DNA of 64,000 bases from positions 1 through 64,000 of the forward strand of contig CAICTM010000437.1 of assembly GCA_903772945.1 (NCBI GenBank). The letters run 5' to 3'. The notes beneath the pieces are model-generated. The model saw only the letters and a program-made list of their open reading frames with translations. It did not search any database and had not been told where the DNA came from. Source of the stretch: Seminavis robusta. Taxonomy: Eukaryota; Bacillariophyta; Bacillariophyceae; Naviculales; Naviculaceae. The stretch's first letter is position 1. Each line of letters begins with the position of its first letter. Shown piece after piece: positions 1 to 12,069 of this stretch. The translations under genes and the position numbers were made by a program.

Positions 1-3000
1 GCCGCATCGCGGACTGTTGCTGTGGTCTTGCCAGTTGCTTCGAAGTTGCATCCGTCCGACCCCGCAGTGTCTTGAGGCGTGTTTGGTTACACAACGTTGT
101 GTGCCAAGGGGGCTGTCTTCTTGAATGCCCGCCTGGGGGCATTCCATGGGTCTAGGTTGTTGCCGTGAAGTACTTTCATTGTCGTTCCATGCTTCGGTGG
201 AGGTGGGCACAATATCGTGTACCCGTTCTTACTGATGTTGTTTTCCATGTTGATGGGAAGTGTACGGGGACTTTTATCGAAGGGTATAGGAAGCTTCTCC
301 CAGGAGTGGGTGGACTTCTCTCAGGTGGAATCGCACGAGTTTCGCGCCCTTGAACTTGATTGGCACGCGTTCATGGGTGAATGGGATGTTGGGGATAGGG
401 GTGAACTGGTGCAGGTCCCAGTGTGTTTTTGCCCTGGCCGGGTGTCTGCACTTGTGCTGGAGCAGCCCTTGGTATGTCATTGGTCCAATGAATTCACGAA
501 GTTCCTTCCTGTTGGTGGGAAGAGCCTCTATAGATTTCAGAGCGATTGTGGGAGATTAGCGCATCTCTATCCATGCCGCTGAGCTGTTTTTCATTTTCGG
601 AGGTTAGAGGTGAGAGATAGGAAAGGGTTGGTTCCTTCTCGTCATGGGTGAGGTCGTGTGTTGAGTTTCCCGCCGGTGAAGTCCAATGTGTCTAGATTAC
701 GTATCCCTGTTACGGCAGCCGTTCTTCCTGCATGCGGGGTATCCAGCCTCCCGGTGTCGGGAGGAAGGCCTTGGAGGTGTTGATTTCAATCCCGACTTAT
801 TGAAGTCTTTTGGAAAAGGTCAATCCCTACTATTCAAAGTCGCCGGTGGGTCCTCATTTTGTCGTCATCGCGATCTGGTATGCACTTTCCCCCAGGTGCT
901 GAGACTTGCCACTTTTGCGCTGTCGTAAGTTGTTTTGCTTTGAGGAACTGGCTCTGGCCCTTTGCGAGATCCCACGCTCGCTAGGTCGAGGAATGTTGTC
1001 CTTTTGTTGAAACGTAACGGTTGTTAGGCATAGTTCTCTGAGATCACATGGGTAAATGGGATCTGGCCAGTGCTTGCAGTGCCTTGCTTGGGGCACACAT
1101 TGTTCTCAAGCAACAAGCCCTTGATGATCTCTATGGTCAGGTGGCCCGAAATCTGGGTTCAGTCTTTTCTTTGGGAAGATATCGGGACTGGGAGAGAGGT
1201 TGAAGCGTGGACGCCGCCATGACTATAAGCCCTATTGCGGACACATCAAGCAATGGCCACGGCTCTTGTACTTTCTACTGGTCTCTACTCAGTCGCAGTT
1301 GCAACTTATAGATAGGAATGAGTGGTTCTTATTTGTTGTGTTTTGACTGTTTTTTGGGGAAGGCCGGTTCTTGGGACCCGCAACCAAAGTTCCGCTGCCG
1401 TGATACCCTTTCGTGCTTGAGTGCACCTGTGATCTGCATGGGGAGTATGACTCATGTGGTTTGCTGTCTGAGTATATTTTAAGGCGTGGACACGTAGCTT
1501 TAGCAGCGTGGGGTAGTGGTCCCGATGTTTCAGGGTTGCTAGACTAGTGCAGACTGTGCCGGAAAGCTCGTTCCTTGGTTAGGATCCCGTCAACTTGGCA
1601 CGATTGATATCCATGACTGCCACGCTGGGTTTCGCCTTGGCGTAAAGGATTGCCCATTGCCAACCTTCAAACACGTCTGTCCTCGGTGGGAGGGTGGTGT
1701 GCTGGAATGGCCACTTGTCACTGCTGGGGAGTTTTTGACAAAGAGCTACACTAGAGCGTTGTTCCTGTATTTTTGGGATAGAGATAAGGATAGCTCGCTT
1801 GATCCTTTTGTTCGTTCCGGTGGAATCAGAGATGAATCGTTACAGATCCCTCTTTCTTGGGATGATAAAATTTGGTGCCGCCCACTCGAACGATTCACTT
1901 TCTTGAGTACTCCTGCCTCGAAGAGACGTTCAACTCCTTCTTAAGAGTGTTGGTATGGACCGTGGAGAAGGGTGAGCCCTAGTATAATGGGATTTAGCGT
2001 CGGGACGAAGTTCTACCTCGTAGTCGTCCATTCGCAATCTCCCCCAGTATCCTCGACTGGGTCGAAGCACTTGTTTGAAAGGATAGGCATTCTTGCTCTC
2101 CTTTTTACGGTTTCGACTCTGGCTTTCTGCCTTAAGTCTATTTGTTCGTATATTGTATCAAGAATCTTCTTGATACTGTCTGCAGTGTCGCTGACGCTGC
2201 AGGATCGGAATGGAGAAGTTCTCCTTTTTATTGTTATTGCATCTTTCGCAGGGAAAAATGCGCGGTTCACCCCAATGACATGGTATGAAATCAAACTTGA
2301 TTCTTAGGTCGAAGAGGTGTCTTGACCTATGATCACGTCTTGCGCCCCCAAGTTCTTGGTGACGTGAATTCCTTTCGATAATTCTATCATCGTGGAACTC
2401 AGGAATCACGAGTGTGCCTTACACTTCGTGCGGGTTTCAATTCCTTCAAGAAGCATCCGTAAGTTTGGACGCCCCATGATTTCTTCATGAGTAAACTCTT
2501 AAATGAGTTTGAGTAATTAAGGTTCCGGATGCTCCTGTATCCAGTAAGCAACAGAGTGAACGGTTTTTGTTTCCCTTTCTCGTTGTTAAATCTAAATAGA
2601 CGATAGTTTCGAGTCTCTTGTCTTGCGACGTTGATGAGTTGATTGGCATGGACGAAGTAACGATGCTGACAGATCGTAGTGTCTAGTTGAGTAGTTGCTA
2701 GGCAATTATCTAATTTGCCGAGACTTCGTTAGTTGCAACAAATCTTGTTTACTATTTAGTGATTTATCTTCATCACTTGGTTGTGAAATCGGAACATGGT
2801 TCCGTTGAGTCATCATACTGGCACTAATCCTCAGACGAGATCTCTCCGTCCGAATTATTGAAGTCGAATTCGGCATGCGCCTTGTCGACAGCAGCATCTT
2901 CTTATCCATCATGTTGATGATCCAACAGAGGAGTCGTCCTTCGTTGTCGGAGTTGTCTGTCTTGCGCTTGGCAACATGGTTGCATTCGCTTTTCTTCTTG

Positions 3001-4110
3001 TGATCAGCCTTGACCGCAGCGTTGGAAACCTTCTTATGAGGACAGAGGAGTTCTTCTTGGTGTAAGGTCTTGGCGTCGCGGCTTGGTTTTCCAAGTTCTT
3101 GTCTTGTGTACGCTGGCTTGTTATCGTTGTCAGACGAGGACTGAGACTGTGGCCCTTGAGCTTCTTCAAGTCATGCAGTCAGCGTGTTTGTGAGTTCTGG
3201 ACTCGTGTAGTCGCACCATTTTTCTTCGTTCTTGGAAGAAGTGGTCTTGTTGCGAGTAGACTTGTACTTCTTGCTGTTGTTCTTCTTCGTAGGAGCTTGC
3301 TTGCATCACCGCCCTTGTCAAGTCTTCGGAGGTTCCATGCGTTCGCAGAATCCAATAGTTCTCCGATAGGAGCTGAGAAGGATCGAAGTCGTGTTCGTCC
3401 ATTTTTCATCCACGAGCGTGGAATTCCATGACAAACAATGTCAATGACTTCGTCATGGTTTCATTAGTTTGTTGGGTCCAAAGGTGGTAGACGAGTAATG
3501 TTCATCGGTGTTCATCTCGACTGAGGTTGTTGACATAAGCCCGAGTAAACATATCAGCAGGCTTACGCATCTGCGCGCATGAACGTTTTCTGCTTTTCAA
3601 GAGCCTTGTGAAGGACAGAACGCTCGATACAGGCATTTATTCGCAACGTAATGTTTAGCGTCTGTCCAAGAGCAGGCTGAGCTGCTCCATTCCAGCAGCA
3701 CTGGAAACGTGCTTGGAAAGTGGCTCGTCTTCACGCCACGTATGTCGCGTGGAGGAATCGCGTTGACTGAAATCTGGCGCAAGGCATTCAAACGTATTTC
3801 ACGGTGCCTGCCAAGCTAGATTCTGTAACTGCTTTTTGCAGAGCTAGAAGTCATCTCCTTGAGGAGGTTATGTTTGTCGTCAGCGTAGCAATGGCGAGCC
3901 CACGAAAGACCTTCTCCATACGTCTCAGCCCATATTGATGGTCTGACGTGGTTCTCAGATCCATTAATTGATTTGGACCTTGAAGGAGTACTTTGCACTG
4001 TTAGCATCTGCTGGAATAGTGCGAAGTTTGAGGTGGTGGAGCGAGATCGTCGATTTCGCATCCATCATCGAGGTCGATGAGAGGGAAGGATTGGTTTGTT
4101 ACGCAGCTTA
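1..4110 (-). mobile_element. Ty3/gypsy-type LTR retrotransposon fossil
   Basis: Reading the minus strand from high to low coordinates gives pieces of a gag-like region at about 4060-2700, including a CCHC-like knuckle motif (C-x2-H with a later H and C) near 3150-3200. Pieces of a reverse transcriptase follow at about 2040-1300, where the residues VELRPDAK and a PKK-G motif match the start of the Ty3/gypsy RT. The order gag then pol fits an element transcribed leftwards and cut by the window edge. No intact long frame remains, and there are many breaks, so it is old. The part below about 1300 is probably the rest of pol, but I could not assign it to domains. The downstream LTR lies outside the window. 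Confidence 0.65.
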
Positions 4111-4561
4111 GACTCGAACTGGTGTTGCGTCTTTGGCAATCTTCATGGTGAGGAATAGGTTGAGGTAGCTGAAAGCTATTGTGTTTGTTAACAAAATGCA
4201 CACGCTAAAAGCTTGTGTAAAGATCTTTCGAGTGTTTTGAGTTTGAGAGAATGAAAGTTATGAGAGGATAGAAAGCTATGAAAACTAATCAACGAGAGAG
4301 ATCTACAACCAAAGGATCGTGAATCTGAACTCCCGCGGGAGACTGTAGAGTGTGATAGAGTAGGTTGTCGGTACAATCCACTCACTCCACGATCCAAAAA
4401 CGGAACGCGTGGACGTGGAAGATTCGTCTAGCATTTATCTAGTGGCGTGGAAGTACTCCACGCTGGCTAAATATCTAGAGCGATGTTTCATCATCAACCT
4501 AGTATAACTAGAGCGGTCATTGAGAACCCTTTCTCAATGATTATTCACGAGAGACTCAGTC
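4111..4561 (-). repeat. Probable LTR or leader of the adjacent Ty3-type fossil
   Basis: This non-coding stretch lies just upstream (on the minus strand) of the gag remnant and immediately before the piggyBac reading frame. Its position fits a 5' LTR plus leader. It may extend to about 4626, where the plus strand reads TGTATTGCA and the piggyBac homology starts shortly after. No second LTR is in view, so neither the boundaries nor the identity can be confirmed. This is an inference from position. Confidence 0.3.
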
Positions 4562-6564
4562 ATGAGTCGAACTCAAACCCTATCTAGGATCGAGTCGCGA
4601 ATAAGGCTAAGAGCCGTGTATTGCAGGAATACAGCATACTGCCCCTTCATTCAGAACAGTATGTCGAAATCAAGATGGCTAGAGATAAAGAGAGTTATCA
4701 AGCTGTGCAATAACTTGAAGGTTCCCAAGAAAGGTGAGCCTGACTATGATCCAGCTTACAAGTTTGACTTCATCTACAACGTGTTGATCCATAACTGCAA
4801 TTCAATTACCAAGGAAGCTGGATTGGACTTGGCGGCAGATGAGACGTCTTGGCCATTTGGTGGTTGGGGAGAAGTCCAAAGTGGTATTGTTGCTTTAATT
4901 CTCAACAAGCCTCACATCCACAAAGGAGGACAGATTGTCTTGGCAGTGGACGTTGACAGAATCCGTCCTAGAGCTTATGTTCACCGTCACAAGCTACACA
5001 AAAAGCCTGAAGACTGGGATTGTACCGCCGGTCAACTAGAAGCACGGAACATCTTGGATCAGTTGTACTCATTGACTATTGGCTACGAGATTGGTGTCAA
5101 CAACAGCCCTCTCAAGGTCTTTACTGATTTACCACATATCACTTGGGACAACCACTTTTCAGGGGACAATGTCCTACAGTATGCCGGCACACAAGGGTTT
5201 GGAATGACAATGACATGCCGACGAGACAGATTGCCCAAAGCAGTGCCCAACCAGTACTTCCACAAAGAGAAAACAGTGGTCAACGGCAAGTCAAGAGCAG
5301 CAAGGTTTGAACGTCCTATTGTTCTGACAAAATCCATCTCAAGCTCTTCAACCATCGTTCATTGCTCTTTCCAGTCTACATCATCGTGCAACATCTCTAC
5401 AGTAAATGCGCTCAACCAGTGTGGATTGTATGCACACACCAAGGAACGTGGCAGAGGTTCCTACAAGAGACAATGGGCAATTGAAATGAATGAAGCAAGG
5501 GAGCTCTATTTAAAGACATATGGTGGTGTGGACCGATTAGATCACATGATACAGAACTGTAACCTCTCGTACCGGTAAGCTCTCTTCAATGTCATTGCTG
5601 CGTGGGTATTGCTCTTTTTCCATTATCTCATTCGTTCTCCCTTTTTGTGCAAAGGTCGTGGAAGTACTGGCATGCCCCCATGCTCCATGCTAAGGCAATG
5701 GTTGTTGTTGTCGCGTATGACATGTATCTTGAATGTTCTGAAGGCAACATCAAGGCCGACTGGAAAGTCAACAAGCCTGTGGATTTCTGGCGATTCAGGG
5801 AAAAGCTGGCCAAGCAGATGTGTTCGTACAGTCCATGCAACCGAAAATACCCTGGGGATCAATATTTCCGATCTGCCACAAAGCAATCCATCGCAAAGAG
5901 GAAATCACCCCCACGATCTGCCACAAAGCGCAAGAGAGCAACCACTCCTGATTCCACTGCTTCCACTCTAACAGCACAAGATCTTCTCGACAACAAAGGC
6001 AGATTGTGTGGCCGACTGGATGGCCTTTGCTCTCATATGGAAACTGTACAGAGACTCCCTAAACAGAGAACAAAGGTGTGTGTTGTCTGTGGCGAGAACT
6101 GTTCTCACGTCTGCGTCAAGTGCAACAGAGCTATGCATTTCAGCGAGATGCAAAAGAGGAAGGCCAAAGATCCTGTGGTTGATGACAGCATCTCTTGCTT
6201 TGTTCGTTGGCATGACACCTCATTTTTTGGCTTGGCAAAAGAAGATTGGGAGCTTCGAGGAATCCACAAGAGAGATTGGTCCTTTCCAACCAAGCAATCT
6301 CGCGAGAAACATGCAGAGGCAATGATCGATCTCCACAATGATGCCTTGAAGCAATCCAAGATCTCCGACTCTCCTCCTTCCACTACCAGCACTGCGCCTG
6401 CTGCTACCCTCAACAACAGAGCTTCCTTGGTGGCTAACAAGCCAAGCGACAATACGACGGTGGCGGCGGCGGCTAACAAGCCAAGCGACAATACGACCGA
6501 CGACGACGACTCTGAGAATGATGAGTTTGCTGATCGTCCGAGGCCTGGCTATCGAGCCATGTAG
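4562..6564 (+). CDS. piggyBac-family transposase (PGBD/DDE_Tnp_1_7)
   Basis: Predicted 640-residue cut-and-paste transposase, which would excise and insert piggyBac-type elements at TTAA. There are two exons, 4562-5574 and 5655-6564, with an 80-nt GT-AG intron. Splicing joins NLSYR to SWKYWHAP without loss of frame. The three family aspartates are present: D93 in LAADETSW, D196 in ITWDNHFSGD, and D324 (with D327) in GGVDRLDHM. A cysteine-rich Zn-binding segment, CVVCG with a following CVKCN-x2-MH, lies at about residues 479-498, as in the family C-terminus. The acidic tail carries a duplicated NKPSDNTT. The family's N-terminal region seems to be missing: homology begins only near residue 27, and the first codons abut the LTR fossil. 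The chosen ATG is therefore uncertain. No terminal inverted repeats were found. It may be a truncated but otherwise unbroken copy, or a domesticated gene. Confidence 0.85.
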
Positions 6565-8154
6565 CGTTTTTTCGTGGTTGTGGTTGGGTGTTGCATGAAT
6601 GAATTACTGACAGCATCATCATTGTGATGTTGTCAGAGCCAATCAAGAGATCGGATACTAATGCCTAGGCAGCATGCTGCCCATGCCTCCAATTCTGTCC
6701 TCTTGGCTTCTTGTCTCAAAAGACGATTGTGGGAACATTTTCTTGCTGTTGTTGTTGTTGGAAGCGCTGCAGTCGACGACGGCCGTTCGTTTGTCGATCG
6801 AACAAGCTGCTACAACGGCCGGCCGGCCGTCAACGAGATGAGTGAGTGGTTGTTAGCTGCCGACAATGGCGCTGTGGAGTGGTTGACGACGACGACGGCC
6901 GTTGACAACAAGAGATGAGTGGTTGTGGACTGTGGGTTTGTTTGTGTTGTCGACAACAACAGATGAGTCAGTTTGTGTAGAAAGAGTACCAGCTGCTGCT
7001 GTAGATGATGTAGCGGAATAAAGAACAATCTATTGAAACAGCTATTATGTGGCACCATCTGGTTTGGCTATTCTTTCTACTGCTCCAGTGTACCAGGTTG
7101 CTCCTGTCTACAAAATAGTGGGCTCACTTTTTACCAGCTATTCCATTGCCGGTACTGGAGGCCATGCAGGCTACATCACTGCGTCGAATGGAAAGCGAAG
7201 CAACATCGTAATCTGTCCGCCCCTTTCCTCGGGTTTCACTAAGAGTACCATACTCAACGGAAATAATTTACTCCATTTACCTAGTTAAAATTTGAATCGC
7301 ATTATGAACAGTGGTTCTGCAGGCGGAAAGCTTCTTTTTCGTGGATTATAGTGGACTACTTAACCGACACAGTGTCAATCTCGAAAAGACGTTGAAACTT
7401 TCCTTCAGCGGATTTATTTACTATAGAGAAAACTGTACAGAGACTGGTTCAAATCTCAAGATCAAAGAAAAGTCGTTGGAATTTGCATCAGTCGTGTTTC
7501 AGCGGTAAACAGTACTCAAAGTCGGTCAACAACAACAATGTCGACCATGGTGCTTCTGCTGCGCCGCTGTTACTGTCTCCTCGAAAAGGGATTGGACAGA
7601 TTACATACAAATGACGTCCCTGCCTCTTGTCGGTCTCGAATGTCGGCTGCGATCTTGTCGCTCTTCCAGGCCTTCGGCCTTCCTTCTTTCGCGCCTCGAT
7701 CTGGCCTCCATCCTCGCCCTAAGCTCCTCGTTAAATCGTGCTCCTCGGCTTCGCCTCGGAAACACGATTGAACTCGAATCTTCAATTTGCACGAACGTTT
7801 TTATACAAGATCTCGTCAAGAGAAACCTACGAACAAGCATGTATTTCAGGCACCGCCGTCGAGTTCACATGGTACAAGAAGCTTGGAGAGGAGAACAAGG
7901 GAAGTGGCAAGAAGACAGCAACTGTGTTTCAAACAGTCGACATCTGATTTACCAAGAAGGAGAAGTGCCTTGGACCCCGCCTGAGTTCATCATATCAGTG
8001 ATTTTACATGCAGGAAAACGCAGATCTGCACAGCGGTTGGTTGTGAAAAGCTACTTTCTGGCTAAGGCAGCAATTGAGGAGGAAATGAACTAATGTAAAC
8101 TTGTTGAGATTTGCGTATTGATGACTGCTGTCCCGTTCAAGGACCGTTCCAACT
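6565..8154. other. Intergenic stretch without a supported gene
   Basis: The first part (6660-7010) is rich in GTTGTTG, CGACGACGG and GTCGACAAC words. Between about 7030 and 8093 there are several short open stretches in different frames, for example a peptide around 7049-7288 containing VAPVYKIVGSLFTSYSIAGTG (split by frame from its neighbours). None begins with a convincing ATG or joins by clear splice sites. This could be a decayed gene. Nothing here was recognised. Confidence 0.4.
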
Positions 8155-10142
8155 CTAGAATCCGCATTCATTCATGACTTCTTCGTATTCATAACCGATT
8201 CCACTTCGTGTGTTGCATTGAAAGTTCAGCTCGAGTGAAACAATGTAATGGAACCAATGCGTTGGAAGGTACAAAACGTCCCCTGGCTGAAAGCGTAGTA
8301 GTTAAAAAGAAAGACAAAAGTCAAAAATTGACGCAAAGCAGCAACTTCTTCTCTGTTGTGTTGTCGTTTGGTTTCTTACCTGCAAGATCACTTCGTTAAC
8401 ATTGGCTTGGGCGAATTGTGGGAATTTCTCCAAATCAGGGTTTGTGTAGTCCACCTGAGAATGACGCGCAGATGGGTGACCATTGGGAAACAATGACAGC
8501 GGTTCGCCTAAAAAGTAGTGCGGCGGTTCACACCATACGAAGCAAATCAGTTAGTTCAACTGTGCCACAAATAATTTTCTTTTCCAAAAGGGATCCAATA
8601 GAATCGTTTTCACAAAACACAAAACTTACATTGATCCGGATGTGAAAGAATGTATCTTCGACTCCCTCCCAGCAGTACAATGGCATTTCGACTCCCGTCA
8701 AAATGGTTCTCAGCAATCACCCCTTTCATTCCGAACCGACAATGAATTCCCTTTTGTTGCGATCCCTTGGTCAAATACAGATTGTTGACGGGTTGGAAAT
8801 ATGGCAATTCATCAAACAGATACTCCGACGATCCTTTATCACAAGATCCGTCAGGTCCAGTCAAACCACATCCAATCAATCGAAAGTACCAATGTTCTTC
8901 ATCGGGTCCCGCTACTTCTTCTTCCTCGTTACTGTTGGATTCCTCTTGTTTTGGCTTATGTTTTTCTTCTCCCGGATGATGAATGGCAGGTGCGGTAATG
9001 TTGGCCTTTGTGAGCCACTCTTCGTATGTCATGCGCAACATTTCCGTGGGAGGTTTCCAATCTTTGGGCATTTTATTCCACATGCGACCGTGTTTGCGGG
9101 CTTGTCGCTTGACATCCTGTGCGGGCAAGGAGTACATGAAATGATTGTTGGTACTGTATTCGGCGCGATGCTTCACGCCTTTCAAGAGGTCGTTCATGAA
9201 TCCGGGATACGTCCATCGTTCCACCGTGCGGGCCACTTCGGGATCATTTTGCATGATGAACGGGACTTCCTTGTTTCGATAATTCATGGCCTTGTCAAAG
9301 TCTTTGGCATAATCGAATACACAAAGTCCTTGGTAAATGACATCCGGTATTTCCACATTGTCGGGAGACCAATTATCCAACACGGTCATAATGGGCCACG
9401 CGTAAGGGTATCCTGGAACGGGATCGTCGGGACAATTGTAAATGTCGTACACTTCGTCTTTGCGCAATTCTGCTTCGGATTTTTCTTCTTCAATTTGTTC
9501 CTCTCCTTCTTCCTCCTCTTCTGCTTCTTCTTCTTCACCCCCATTATTATTTCCAAAGTTGCGATGCCGTTGCTGGTGCAAACTGCCGTGACTTTCATGG
9601 GAAATAATGGGTACCACACTATAGTCGGACGCTAATTGATTTTCTCGCAATTGTTGTACGTACGTCAAGGAGCGTTCAAAGTCTTTGGGCAACAATTCGT
9701 CGTAATGCTTGCGCAATCGAGCGTAGCGATCGGATCGATCTCCTACCAAATCGTGACTTTCTTCCAACGGATGAATGTGGTTTTTGGGAATGGGCTTTAA
9801 ATCGGCCATGGGACTCTTGCCTTCTTTGTGTCGACGACCCTTGTCGTGTTGGCGTTGCGTGTGATCGTCGTCAGCTGGGTTGCTGCCATAATGATAGTTA
9901 ACATTGTCACTACTTCCACTAGCGTTCAACCAGATTTTGGCAAATATCCAATAGGCACATCCAATCAAAATGAAAAATCCCAACACCAGTGCCATCCAAT
10001 CTTCCACTATTTGACTGGGGCGACTCTTGACACGCTTTTTTCGTCGTCGTTGTTGTTGGCGAGTGGGCATTGGTGACGACAAACCGTTGGGGACAACAAC
10101 AGGATGCCCATTGGTGGTGGCGGCTCCAACGCGTTTGTGCAT
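8155..10142 (-). CDS. Type II membrane protein with JmjC-like cupin_8 domain
   Basis: Predicted 590-residue Fe(II)/2-oxoglutarate-type oxygenase-like protein. Exons are 10142-8630, 8507-8380 and 8286-8155, with introns of 122 and 93 nt, both GT-AG and both keeping frame. A basic N-terminus precedes one membrane span at about residues 48-70, so the domain should face the ER/Golgi lumen or outside. A Glu-rich stretch lies at about 205-230. The C-terminal cupin carries the metal motif H-x-D (H480, D482 in AENHFDGSRN). The distal His is in YLPTHWFHYIV (H560), after the typical PGDVLY turn. Known relatives hydroxylate or demethylate proteins or act on small substrates. The substrate here is unknown. 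Canonical GT-AG introns and complete metal ligands support a working gene. Confidence 0.88.
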
Positions 10143-11411
10143 TATATTTCTTTCTTTCTTTCGTTCTTCTTGATAGACTAATTAAAACAATGGCAGTGGT
10201 ACCGTGGAGACTATCTATCTATCTAGCTAGTAGTAGTAGTAGTCGGTCCAATGCTGCTTTGATCTTGGGCTCAATCGAAGCAGAGACAGATTATTGCTGG
10301 TGCAGAATGCGGAAGACCATGGCCATTGTTCGCATTTGCCCGCATTGGCAAAAAGACACAGAAACGACCGTTAGGAGCACCTTTTTGGGAAGCGCCTGAC
10401 AGGTGCTGCTGCCAATGATTTTGACTCCCGTGGCTTTGGGAAGGTACCGTGGTTCGTGGTACGATACTCTAGTACTCGGTATTTCGGAACAACTCGAGTG
10501 AGGTAACTGGACGATGAGTTTCAATAACAGGAGCTGGCCACGATAACAAATGACAGCCTAGCTAGCTAGAGCAGAGCTTATCAAGATGCTGGATGGAAAG
10601 CGTTGTGCCGCTCCTGTCAGATCAGTTTGCTGATACTTTCCTCTATTCTTGGATGGTTCCTCGCAGCCACAACCCTACATCCATATGGCGCTCACCCAAA
10701 GCTTGCCTCCACCCAGAACGCCAGACTCGCAGTGTTTCAGAGGCTCGCTAGTACATGTAGTAACGAAAGTAAAACGACGAAACAACAGAATGTCGAGGAG
10801 AAAAGAAATCTGCCTACCAGTAAAGCAAACACTTGAATTCGCTACGGAATGAGACCAGGTGCCCGCTCAACGAAACAAAAAAGTTCAGATCATTGAAACA
10901 AGCAGCCAACCAAGAACAAGAGGAGATTGTGATGAAGCCACGGAGCTTGGGAGAGAGTGGCTCTGGAAGCAAAAGGAAAAGAACCTGCAAAAGAACCTGC
11001 CATACCTCAGCTTCGTGTCATGTTCTCTCCATGGGATCAGCGAAAACATCATACACAAGTCGCTTTAAATCTCACAGCATCATGATGGCGGCACTGACAA
11101 ACATCAGGAGGTAGTTCGAGCTAAGCCCGCTTCATCAAATTTGGAAGCGAGGGGTTCTGTATTCCAAGTTGGTTGATCAACCAGGCTAAGGGGCAAACGA
11201 TGGATGCCATTTCACATCTCACCTGAGGTTCTAATCGGAGAATGGGGCAACCCCAGATTGATAAGGAACAGGACGCATTGACATTTATTTTACAGATAAA
11301 GGGGAAGTTGAGAAGACGACGCATGCAAAGCGAGAACCTACCCTTGAAAAGAAATCCAAACTTTCTAGGGTCTAGTAGGTCAACGTTGCTACTAGCTTCT
11401 ACCGGGCTGCA
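10143..11411. other. Intergenic; simple repeats only
   Basis: Short runs such as CTATCTATCTAGCTAGTAGTAGTAGTAG near 10212-10242 and several GGTACC/CTAGCTAG words are present. Short open frames exist but lack homology, consistent starts or splice logic. I see no RNA gene here. Confidence 0.5.
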
Positions 11412-11675
11412 CTAGCTAGTGTCATCGTTGCGAGTTAGTGTGGAACAATAGAAGCGAATAAAGACGATCCCAACCGTTCGGTGGCTAGTAGCTTTGGACC
11501 CTGCAACGAATTCATCTCCTGCCTCCAAAGACCGCAAAGATCCTTTTAACTCGCTCACGCGAAAGAAGAATGTTTCTTGAGTGGCCGCCTTTCTCATTGA
11601 AGTGAAATTGGCATCACAGCATGGTGGAAATAGGCCTGAAGCGAACCCCGACCTGACTGCAGCACCCGTATCCAT
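11412..11675 (-). CDS. Small ORF resembling a cold-shock (UNR/CSDE1-like) domain
   Basis: An 87-residue frame opens with ATG (MDTGAAVRSGFASGLFPPC). Its middle reads ETFFFRVSELKG, then LEAGDEF, then a later RTVGIVFI. The order FF-x-VSE, then a loop, then L-x-x-GDEF, then a hydrophobic last strand resembles the second half of a cold-shock domain as in UNR/CSDE1 proteins, which bind single-stranded RNA. The preceding GFASGLF could be the first strand. There is no flanking exon that I can join, so it may be a lone domain, a decayed fragment or a chance match. It overlaps nothing else. Confidence 0.25.
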   Translation of the reverse strand: MDTGAAVRSGFASGLFPPCCDANFTSMRKAATQETFFFRVSELKGSLRSLEAGDEFVAGSKATSHRTVGIVFIRFYCSTLTRNDDTS

Positions 11676-12069
11676 GGTCGTGGGGGTACTCTAGTACCTG
11701 GTAGCTGCAAGGGAGCGAATGGACCATTCCCCATTGGCAGGTGCATGCTGCAGACAACTCAGACAACTGCACAAATGAATGCTTAGATCGGTGAACACAA
11801 GAGTCCCACGTGCTATGCTACTGGTTGCATTGGCGAAGGATAGTTTTGCATATGGATAGTTGTTCCAGAGATTTGAGTGCGATGCATGTACCAGCCAACG
11901 GCACTGGTACCTAGATATCCAGAAGACGTCCCCAACCCAACTACTTGATCTGCTCTGGTATGCGTGAATCCTCTCGGAAGCAGAGCTGAAGCATGTGCAA
12001 CGGTTGGATTTCCCCGCTGAAGTCGTGACGACACAAGAGGACTGTACCGCTACGGAGTACGGTAAGCTC

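Noticed and set aside
7440-7510. GGTTCAAATCTC, a tRNA B-box-like word
   Set aside because: No matching A-box or cloverleaf arms could be built around it.
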